From Ignavibacteria bacterium (GTDB taxonomy: Bacteria > Bacteroidota > Ignavibacteria > Tepidaquicellales > OLB5): a stretch of 6,172 bases of DNA. The stretch spans positions 1 through 6,172 of the forward strand of contig JAOADS010000131.1 in assembly GCA_026417195.1 (NCBI GenBank), written 5' to 3'. Below, in pieces: positions 1 to 5,453 of the stretch (positions are counted from its first letter, which is position 1; the number at the start of each line of letters is the position of its first letter). The notes beneath the pieces are model-generated. The model was not told the origin of the DNA, made no database searches, and worked only from the letters and a program-made list of their open reading frames with translations. Made by a program: the position numbers and the translations under genes.

Positions 1-675
1 AGAGGTATAATAGTCGGAGAAAATACTTTCGGGAAAGGGCTGGTACAGAGACAATATGAACTGTCAGACGGTTCAGAGATAAGAGTTACAACATCAAGAT
101 ACTACACCCCTTCCGGCAGGTTAATACAGAAACCATATGAAGGATCTGAATATAAAAAGATGTTGCTGAATCCGGAAGAAGGTGACAATCTGTATCATAC
201 AAAAGATAAAGGAGACACTTCAAGACCGGAGTTCAGGACTATGGGGGGAAGGACTGTTTACGGAGGTGGTGGTATAACTCCGGATTATATTGTGAAAATG
301 GATACATTAACTCAGTATTCGGTTCAGTTACGCAGGCTTAATCTCTTTCTTGAGTACGCAAATTCATATTATGGCTTGAATAAGGATAATCTAAAGGCTT
401 CTTATTCGGATTTTCTTAAATTCAGGGATAACTTCACGGTTACTCAGTCAATGCTAGACGATTTCAGAAAACTCGCAGATTCCAAAGGTGTTGAATTCAG
501 GTACTCAGACTGGGAAAGGGATCTTGATTTTATAAAGACCAGTATTAAATCAATAATCGGAAGAGATATCTGGGGCAATAACGGAAGCATGGCAGTCTGG
601 CTTGCTAATGATAAACAGTTTGAAAAAGCAATGCAGCTTTTCCCTGAAGCTGAAAAAATGGCTCAGCTGAGATAA
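1..675 (+). CDS. S41 family carboxy-terminal processing peptidase, C-terminal fragment (5' end outside window)
   Basis: This is the last 224 codons of a serine peptidase of the S41 (Ctp/Prc/tail-specific protease) family, read in frame from base 1 to the TAA at 673-675. The motif GENTFGKGLVQ occupies fragment residues 6-16. In this family the lysine of TFGKG (fragment residue 12, codon 34-36) is the general base paired with a serine about 25 residues upstream, which here lies beyond the window edge. SRYYTPSGRLIQ and GGRTVYGGGGITPD (about residues 82-95) are also typical of the S41 core. The following 130 or so residues look helical and charged and should be the C-terminal extension. The family acts in the periplasm or envelope, cleaving proteins near their C-termini. 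The signal peptide and PDZ domain expected upstream cannot be seen. An ATG at 160 is internal, since coding similarity continues upstream of it. The next gene starts 8 bases after the stop, suggesting co-transcription. Family assignment is firm; the substrate is unknown. Confidence 0.93.
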   Translation, partial: RGIIVGENTFGKGLVQRQYELSDGSEIRVTTSRYYTPSGRLIQKPYEGSEYKKMLLNPEEGDNLYHTKDKGDTSRPEFRTMGGRTVYGGGGITPDYIVKMDTLTQYSVQLRRLNLFLEYANSYYGLNKDNLKASYSDFLKFRDNFTVTQSMLDDFRKLADSKGVEFRYSDWERDLDFIKTSIKSIIGRDIWGNNGSMAVWLANDKQFEKAMQLFPEAEKMAQLR

Positions 676-683
676 TTTATTTC

Positions 684-1463
684 ATGAAATATAAGTCATT
701 AATATTTTCAGTCCAGCTTGTTTTATTTACAGGCTGGACTTTTTCTCAGATATCGGTTTTTCAGGACGGAGAAGAGCTGTTCTATGAAGTTTATTATTCA
801 TTTGTTAACATTGGCTGGTCAAAGTTTTATACTGAAAGAGTTACAGGTAAAAGTAATTTTTTCAAGACATATGCCAAGCTTAAATCTAATGAATCAATTC
901 CCTTTGTTGATGTAAATTATGAATTCATTAGTGAGATTGAAGTTTCAGGTAATCAGATAAAGCCTCACAGGTTCATATCATATGAGTTTAAAGATAAAAA
1001 GAAAAGTACCTTGGAATGTATATTTAAGTATGATTCCGGATATGTAAAGGTTTCGAAGACCGGATTTGACGGAAAAGAAGAGATAAATAAAATTATCTAT
1101 GTAAATAAAATATATCAGGACGGACTTTCAATTCTTTACTACGCTAGATTTTTTTCTCTTAATGACGCAAGTGAATATATTCCCGTATTGATGCATGACG
1201 ATACTGCGAGAATGCTGATAAAAGCTGATACAAAGAAACGAAGAGTATCAATAAACGATTATAAGAATGATATATCTTCTGTATTCATAGAAGGCTTTGC
1301 ATATTTTACTGCGGTTTATGGTTTAACAGGAGAATTTTCAGGATGGTTCTCAAATGATGAGGCTCGGGTACCTCTGAAAGCTAAATTAGAGGTGAAAATA
1401 GGCACTGTGACATTAGAACTTAAATCCTGGAAAAGGAAAAACTGGAATCCCCCAGATTATTAA
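684..1463 (+). CDS. Exported DUF3108 domain-containing protein
   Basis: This is a 259-aa protein with an N-terminal export signal: Lys-2 and Lys-4, a hydrophobic stretch (LIFSVQLVLFTGWTF, residues 6-20) and a likely cleavage after FSQ at about residue 22, so the mature protein should be periplasmic or envelope-associated. The rest fits the DUF3108 family: GEELFYEVYY near the mature N-terminus (29-38), a central YQDGLSILYYAR (144-154), and the C-terminal signature VYGLTGEFSGWFSND (211-225) followed by ARVPLKAKLEVKIG and TLEL (about 227-246). The alternating polar/hydrophobic pattern suggests a mainly beta structure. The biochemical function of the family is not known to me. The ATG is 8 bases after the S41 stop and the next gene starts 5 bases after this one ends, so all three are probably co-transcribed. 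There is no Shine-Dalgarno sequence in the short spacer. Family call is confident; role is unassigned. Confidence 0.88.
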   Translation: MKYKSLIFSVQLVLFTGWTFSQISVFQDGEELFYEVYYSFVNIGWSKFYTERVTGKSNFFKTYAKLKSNESIPFVDVNYEFISEIEVSGNQIKPHRFISYEFKDKKKSTLECIFKYDSGYVKVSKTGFDGKEEINKIIYVNKIYQDGLSILYYARFFSLNDASEYIPVLMHDDTARMLIKADTKKRRVSINDYKNDISSVFIEGFAYFTAVYGLTGEFSGWFSNDEARVPLKAKLEVKIGTVTLELKSWKRKNWNPPDY

Positions 1464-1468
1464 CTCTG

Positions 1469-2008
1469 ATGATTTTACCTTACCAAAATAAGTTTCCCAA
1501 AATTCATGAATCAGTTTTAGTGGCTGAGGGAGCTTATATTATAGGAGATGTTGAAATAGGTCGTGATTCCAGTATCTGGTTCAATACCGTTATAAGGGGT
1601 GATGTGAATTTCATCAGGATTGGTGAAAGAACCAATATACAGGATCTTACTATGGTTCATGTTACATATAAGAAATTTCCCACATTCATTGGTAATGATG
1701 TTTCAATAGGCCACAGTGCAGTCATTCACGGATGCAGAATTGAGGATTACGTCCTGATAGGGATCGGAGCTAAAATATTGGATGATGCCTTGGTTAAGTC
1801 ATACTCTCTTGTAGCTGCGGGTTCGGTTGTAAAGGAAAAGTTTGTAGTGCCTGAGGCTACACTTGTGGCAGGTGTTCCGGCTAAAGTTATAAGGGATCTT
1901 AAGCCGGAAGAAATTGATAGAATAAAGCAGAATGCAAAAAACTATATTTTCTATTGCGAGCAGTACAGGCAATTTAACAAAGGTTCCGGGTTTCAGAAAA
2001 TCAGCTAA
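1469..2008 (+). CDS. Gamma carbonic anhydrase family protein (left-handed beta-helix, hexapeptide repeats)
   Basis: This 179-aa protein is built of hexapeptide repeats (e.g. AYIIGDVEIGRDSSIW, IGNDVSIGHSAVIHG, LIGIGAKILDDALV), the signature of a left-handed beta-helix that trimerises with a metal at subunit interfaces. Residues matching the gamma carbonic anhydrase site are all visible: R43 and D45 in IRGDV, Q58 and D59 in TNIQD, and the three metal histidines H64 (MVHV), H82 (IGH) and H87 (IHG). The acidic loop of the archaeal Cam prototype is absent, as in the shorter YrdA/PaaY/CaiE-type members. GVPAKVIRDL (about 155-164) and a short C-terminal helix close the fold. Reversible CO2 hydration is therefore possible, but many such proteins show little or no activity and their role is unclear. 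No signal peptide, so cytoplasmic. The ATG is 5 bases after the DUF3108 stop. It ends the upstream gene cluster, followed by 174 non-coding bases. Confidence 0.92.
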   Translation: MILPYQNKFPKIHESVLVAEGAYIIGDVEIGRDSSIWFNTVIRGDVNFIRIGERTNIQDLTMVHVTYKKFPTFIGNDVSIGHSAVIHGCRIEDYVLIGIGAKILDDALVKSYSLVAAGSVVKEKFVVPEATLVAGVPAKVIRDLKPEEIDRIKQNAKNYIFYCEQYRQFNKGSGFQKIS

Positions 2009-2042
2009 AATTTAACGATTTTTCAAGCCTACCTGATTTTTC
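1996..2042 (+). terminator. Weak candidate stem-loop at the 3' end of the gamma-CA gene
   Basis: AAAATCAG at 1997-2004 is the exact reverse complement of CTGATTTT at 2033-2040, giving an 8-bp stem (plus a G-T wobble) that ends in a T-rich tract at 2037-2041. The left arm overlaps the last codons of the gamma-CA gene. The loop of 28 bases is long and the stem is AT-rich, so this is not a classic intrinsic terminator. It is listed because transcription from the upstream cluster would plausibly end here, before the candidate promoter at 2055. No better hairpin with a U-tract is visible in the gap. Confidence 0.2.
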
Positions 2043-2043
2043 A
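2017..2043 (+). repeat. 9-bp direct repeat in the intergenic region
   Basis: GATTTTTCA occurs at 2017-2025 and again at 2035-2043, 18 bases apart start to start, close to two helical turns short of phase. It lies between the gamma-CA stop and the candidate promoter. It could be a tandem binding site, but a T-rich 9-mer repeated in AT-rich DNA may well be coincidence. Confidence 0.25.
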
Positions 2044-2050
2044 TAAATCC

Positions 2051-2089
2051 ACACTTGACAAATAATAAAATTATTTATAATTTAAGTGT
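2051..2089. repeat. Nested inverted repeats overlapping the candidate promoter
   Basis: ACACTT (2051-2056) is matched by its reverse complement AAGTGT (2084-2089), and between them AAATAAT (2060-2066) and ATTATTT (2070-2076) form a 7-bp hairpin with a 3-base AAA loop. The outer arms bracket the promoter-like TTGACA/TATAAT, which would suit an operator. The inner arms are pure A/T and such pairs arise by chance easily in this region. A chance origin is quite possible. Confidence 0.35.
2055..2081 (+). promoter_or_regulatory. Candidate sigma70-like promoter for the ybeY-DUF494-topA-TldD cluster
   Basis: A perfect TTGACA (2055-2060) is followed after 15 bases by a perfect TATAAT (2076-2081). The spacer is shorter than the preferred 16-18 bases. 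In such AT-rich DNA the TATAAT alone means little, but the TTGACA is notable. It would start transcription near 2088 and leave an untranslated leader of about 95 bases before the TTG of ybeY. Members of Bacteroidota often use a different consensus (TTG and TAnnTTTG), and no good match to that was found here. The element lies within inverted repeats, described separately. Confidence 0.4.
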
Positions 2090-2182
2090 CGTAAAATAAG
2101 AAGTTTGAGCTTTTTTTTAATGTTAAGCTTTAATTTTTATAAATTTAGATATTGAATTTAGCTTAGAAAAAGTTCTGAAGAT

Positions 2183-2623
2183 TTGAAAGATATTAACATC
2201 AATGTATTCAACCATAATAAACTATCAAGGTTACCGCTAACGCATACTAAGGTTAAATATATAATTAAATATGTACTTAATCGTGAAAAGTGTCATCTAG
2301 ACGAAGTTTCTCTAAACTTTATTTCAGACAGGGAAATAAGAAAAATTAATCATAATTACCTAAATCATGATTATCCCACTGATATATTAACTTTCCACTA
2401 TAGACCTTTTCATGGTGTAACCGAGGCTGAAATTTACATATCACCACCGACTGTCAGGCAGAATTCAAAATATTTTAAGGTTAGTTTTAAGAATGAACTG
2501 ATGAGAGTAATAATTCACGGCTGTTTGCATCTTGCAGGTTACAAAGATCAGACACTCGCTGAAAAGGAACTAATGAGAGAAAAGGAAAATTATTATCTTG
2601 GAAAACTAAATTTTAAAAATTAG
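2183..2623 (+). CDS. ybeY: YbeY family endoribonuclease / rRNA maturation factor
   Basis: This 146-aa protein is near full family length. YbeY is a small metal-dependent RNase needed for 16S rRNA 3'-end maturation and ribosome quality control. Recognisable blocks are VSLNFISDREIRKINHNYL (42-60), the hallmark NHDYPTDILTF (61-71), AEIYISPPTVRQNS (82-95) and the metal-site block IIHGCLHLAGYKD (110-122). H112 and H116 match the first two zinc ligands of the H-x3-H-x5-H motif, but the third position is Asp122 (GYKD rather than GYDH). A conserved Arg of the E. coli-type motif (LTYRGKDKPTNVLSF) is Leu60 here. Both changes resemble Bacteroidetes-type YbeY as I recall them, so they are probably lineage features rather than decay. 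The start is TTG at 2183: the frame is closed by TAG at 2159-2161 and no in-frame ATG or GTG precedes the conserved INVFN segment. The upstream GAAG is at best a weak ribosome binding site. The stop directly abuts the next start. Confidence 0.9.
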   Translation: MKDININVFNHNKLSRLPLTHTKVKYIIKYVLNREKCHLDEVSLNFISDREIRKINHNYLNHDYPTDILTFHYRPFHGVTEAEIYISPPTVRQNSKYFKVSFKNELMRVIIHGCLHLAGYKDQTLAEKELMREKENYYLGKLNFKN

Positions 2624-3061
2624 ATGATACATCCTAAAATAATTGATTTAATTGTTTATTTTATCACAGAACTGAAAACAAGTAAGGGAATATCTGATGA
2701 AATTTTGATTCCTTTAGCTGAATCGGGTTATTCTCAAAACGATATAAATATTGCATTAGAATGGGTTTTTACACACGCAACTGATAAAAACACAAAGGGA
2801 AACAATACTTTTTCATCAAAGAGGTTCCTGAGTAAAAATGAGGAACGTGTAATTTCTCCGGAGGCTTTCGGATTACTGATGAGATTACATGAGCTCGGTA
2901 TTTTGACTCATGCTGATGTTAATCTCATACTTGATACAATAATGCTTTCAGAAGCTCCTCAAAAGGTAGAACTTGATGACCTGAAGTTAATTGTATCTGC
3001 TTTTTTGATGAAAGGGAGAAGACTCCATAGCAATTTTACAGAATTAATGATAATTAACTGA
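2624..3061 (+). CDS. DUF494/Smg family protein
   Basis: This 145-aa, probably all-helical, soluble protein fits the DUF494 (Smg) family. It has an N-terminal helix (IIDLIVYFITEL, 6-17), a Gly-Tyr followed by NDINIALEWVF (39-49), a variable linker, and the family's middle block RFLSKNEERVISPEAFGLLMRLHELGILTH, split as RFLSKNEE (67-74) and SPEAFGLLMRLHELGIL (78-94), followed by a helix leading to a short C-terminal segment. The molecular function of Smg is unknown. In many Proteobacteria smg lies beside topA and dprA, and here too it lies directly upstream of topA, which supports the assignment. The ATG follows the ybeY TAG with no base between, so it is probably translated by coupling. There is no Shine-Dalgarno sequence of its own apart from A-rich sequence. 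The similarity is recognised by eye, so confidence is good but not complete. Confidence 0.8.
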   Translation: MIHPKIIDLIVYFITELKTSKGISDEILIPLAESGYSQNDINIALEWVFTHATDKNTKGNNTFSSKRFLSKNEERVISPEAFGLLMRLHELGILTHADVNLILDTIMLSEAPQKVELDDLKLIVSAFLMKGRRLHSNFTELMIIN

Positions 3062-3070
3062 ATCAGTTAT

Positions 3071-5452
3071 ATGGCTAAATTAAAAGTGAAGAATAATAGA
3101 GAAAAGAAAAACAAATCCCTGTCAGGTACATCAGAAAACGGCAAGTCTGAATTCAACAAAGGATTTCTTGTTATAGTTGAATCTCCTTCAAAAGCTAAAA
3201 CCATAAATAAATATCTTGGTAAAACCTATAAGGTTATTGCTTCAGTAGGTCATATAAAAAATTTACCTAAAAGTAAAATAAGTATAGACTTTGATAATGA
3301 TTACAAAATGACTTATGAAATTATTCCAGGTAAGGAGAAAGTTATATCAGAACTTAAATCTCATTCCTCTTCATATGATAAAATATATATAGCTACAGAT
3401 CCGGACAGAGAGGGTGAAGCGATTGCATATGATATTGCTGAGGAAATTAAAAAAGTTAATCCCAATATCTACAGGGTACTTTTCAATGAAATTACAAAAA
3501 AAGGTATTGAGGACGGGATCAATAATCCATTACGCATTAATGAAAAACTGGTTTATTCACAGCAGGCAAGGAGAGCTCTTGACAGGATAGTCGGATATAA
3601 AGTGAGTCCTTTCCTTTGGAAGGTAATATTTTACGGACTTTCAGCAGGCAGGGTTCAGTCTGTAGCCCTGAGGCTCATATGCGAAAGAGAAGAGGAGATC
3701 AGAAACTTTGTTCCGACGGAATACTGGAGTGTGTTGGCTGATTTCAGGGATACAGAAAAAAATAAGGTATTTGAGTCAAAACTTATTTCAAAGAATAATA
3801 TTCAGTTTAAATTCAACGGCGAAGACCCCAGGATTAAAGACGAACATGAAGCTAATTCAATATCCGATGATCTGAAAACCAAGAGTTTCAGGGTCAGTGA
3901 CATTATAAGGAAGGAGGTAAGACGTAATCCTTATGCTCCGTTCACAACTTCATCAATGCAGCAGGATGCATCCGTGAGACTCAGATTTGCTCCTAAAAGA
4001 ACTATGATGATTGCACAGAAGTTATATGAGGGAGTAAATATAGATGAAGGACTGACTGGTCTTATAACATATATGAGAACTGACTCAACAAGAGTAAGTG
4101 ATGATGCAATAAAGGAAACGAGAAACTATATATTAGAAAATTACGGTACAGAATTTTTACCTGAACAACCAAGAGTATTCAGTAAGAAAAATATTAATGC
4201 TCAGGACGCACATGAGGCGATACGGCCTACATCTGTAGAGAGAACTCCTGAGAAAATCAGAAAATATCTCACCGATGAACAGTTTAAGCTTTATGAACTA
4301 ATATGGAAACGTTTCGTAGCCAGTCAGATGGAAAGTTCAATTTCAGATCAGATCACACTTTTAATTGACTCCATAGATGACGGAGGAAATAGTTACCAGT
4401 TCAGGACAACAGTTTCTAATTTAAAATTTAAAGGCTTTCTTGCTGTTTATGAAGACAGTACCGAGGATAAGGAAGAAAGCGAAGAGGAATTCCCTATCCC
4501 TGAAGAAATTGAAATAGGAGACACTCTTGATTTACAAGAAGTTTTCACAAAACAACATTTCACTTCTCCGCCACCAAGATACACAGAAAGTAGTTTGATT
4601 AAACAATTAGATAATCTCGGAATAGGAAGACCTTCAACTTATGCGTTGATTGTATCTACTATTATTAACAGAACCTATGTGGAACTTAAGGACAGGAAGC
4701 TCTATGCAACAGAACTTGGAGAGACCGTAAACAGACTCCTTACAAAATATTTCTCCGATATTGTCAACGTGAAGTTTACTGCTGAAATGGAAGAAGAGCT
4801 TGATAAGATTGCCGAGGGAAAACTAACCTACAAACAGGTATTGGATGATTTTTATATTCCATTCAGCAAGGATCTTGATATTCTGGAATCTAAAACTAAG
4901 GAAATAAAGCAGTCACTTACTGAAGCTACAGATATTGATTGTGAGATGTGCGGGAAAAAGATGATTATTAAATGGGGACGAAACGGCAGGTTCCTTTCCT
5001 GTACAGGCTATCCCAAATGTAAAAATTCAAAACCACTTCCCAGTGAGGAAGAACAGCATCAGGAAATTGCTGAAGGTAAGTTCTGTTCTGAATGCGGAGC
5101 TCAGATGTTGGTAAAATCAAGCAAATACGGGAAGTTCCTCGGATGTTCCAGATATCCCGAATGCAAAAATATTCAGCCGATTACTTTGGGTATTAAATGT
5201 CCCAAATGCTCAGAAGGAGAAATACTTGAAAGGAAATCTTCGAAATCAAGAAAAGTATTCTATGGATGTACAAGATATCCGGATTGTGATTTCATTTCAA
5301 ATTATAAGCCAGTATCACAGAGTTGTGAAATTTGTTCCAATAGTTACATGTTAAGCAAGTATTCCAAGAAAAAAGGAGAATATCTTGAATGTCCTTCATG
5401 TAAACATCAGGTAATTTTAGTAAAGGAAAGTTCGGAGGTTACTGCAAACTGA
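3071..5452 (+). CDS. topA: DNA topoisomerase I (type IA)
   Basis: This 793-aa enzyme relaxes negative supercoils by passing a strand through a transient single-strand break. A Lys-rich tail (1-30) precedes the TOPRIM domain, with IVESPSKAKT (catalytic-type Glu37) and DPDREGE (D110, D112, E114, binding Mg2+). Further core motifs are SAGRVQSVALR (191-201), the active-site ITYMRTDSTR with nucleophile Tyr334, AHEAIRP (380-386) and LIKQLDNLGIGRPSTYA (509-525). The C-terminus carries four zinc ribbons: C624/C627/C644/C650, C672/C675/C692/C698, C710/C713/C733/C739 (each ending C-x5-C) and a divergent C752/C755/C774/C777 ending C-x2-C. All key residues are present and the length is typical. An acidic stretch at 461-482 lies between core domains. 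The ATG is 9 bases after the DUF494 stop, without a Shine-Dalgarno sequence. The TldD-family gene begins 1 base after the stop. The identification is secure. Confidence 0.98.
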   Translation: MAKLKVKNNREKKNKSLSGTSENGKSEFNKGFLVIVESPSKAKTINKYLGKTYKVIASVGHIKNLPKSKISIDFDNDYKMTYEIIPGKEKVISELKSHSSSYDKIYIATDPDREGEAIAYDIAEEIKKVNPNIYRVLFNEITKKGIEDGINNPLRINEKLVYSQQARRALDRIVGYKVSPFLWKVIFYGLSAGRVQSVALRLICEREEEIRNFVPTEYWSVLADFRDTEKNKVFESKLISKNNIQFKFNGEDPRIKDEHEANSISDDLKTKSFRVSDIIRKEVRRNPYAPFTTSSMQQDASVRLRFAPKRTMMIAQKLYEGVNIDEGLTGLITYMRTDSTRVSDDAIKETRNYILENYGTEFLPEQPRVFSKKNINAQDAHEAIRPTSVERTPEKIRKYLTDEQFKLYELIWKRFVASQMESSISDQITLLIDSIDDGGNSYQFRTTVSNLKFKGFLAVYEDSTEDKEESEEEFPIPEEIEIGDTLDLQEVFTKQHFTSPPPRYTESSLIKQLDNLGIGRPSTYALIVSTIINRTYVELKDRKLYATELGETVNRLLTKYFSDIVNVKFTAEMEEELDKIAEGKLTYKQVLDDFYIPFSKDLDILESKTKEIKQSLTEATDIDCEMCGKKMIIKWGRNGRFLSCTGYPKCKNSKPLPSEEEQHQEIAEGKFCSECGAQMLVKSSKYGKFLGCSRYPECKNIQPITLGIKCPKCSEGEILERKSSKSRKVFYGCTRYPDCDFISNYKPVSQSCEICSNSYMLSKYSKKKGEYLECPSCKHQVILVKESSEVTAN

Positions 5453-5453
5453 A

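Larger units (their letters stand above)
2009..2182. other. AT-rich intergenic region separating two gene clusters
   Basis: These 174 bases are the only sizeable gap in the window. No open reading frame of note and no tRNA-like or riboswitch-like fold was recognised. It holds the weak stem-loop, the direct repeat and the promoter-like element described separately, then a run of eight T at 2111-2118 and AT-rich sequence up to the TTG of ybeY. TAAGCT (2124-2129) pairs with AGCTTA (2160-2165) across a long A/T-rich loop, which I regard as weak. Confidence 0.7.

Noticed and set aside
160..675. ATG at 160 as the start of a separate small gene
   Set aside because: The same frame continues upstream to base 1 with the S41 motif TFGKG, so the ATG is internal to the peptidase.
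718..915. Open frame of 65 codons on the + strand inside the DUF3108 gene
   Set aside because: It lies wholly inside a well-supported gene in another frame and has no recognisable protein features.
2100..2107. GAAGTTTG as a Bacteroidota-type -7 element (TAnnTTTG)
   Set aside because: It mismatches the TA of the consensus and no TTG is suitably placed upstream.
2105..2130. Poly-T run (2111-2118) with AGCTT/AAGCT arms as an intrinsic terminator
   Set aside because: The T run lies inside the loop rather than after the stem, and the 5-bp stem is too weak.
5434..5438. GGAGG as the ribosome binding site of the TldD-family gene
   Set aside because: It is 15 bases from the GTG, too far for a normal site, and is simply the codons for Ser-Glu-Val in topA.
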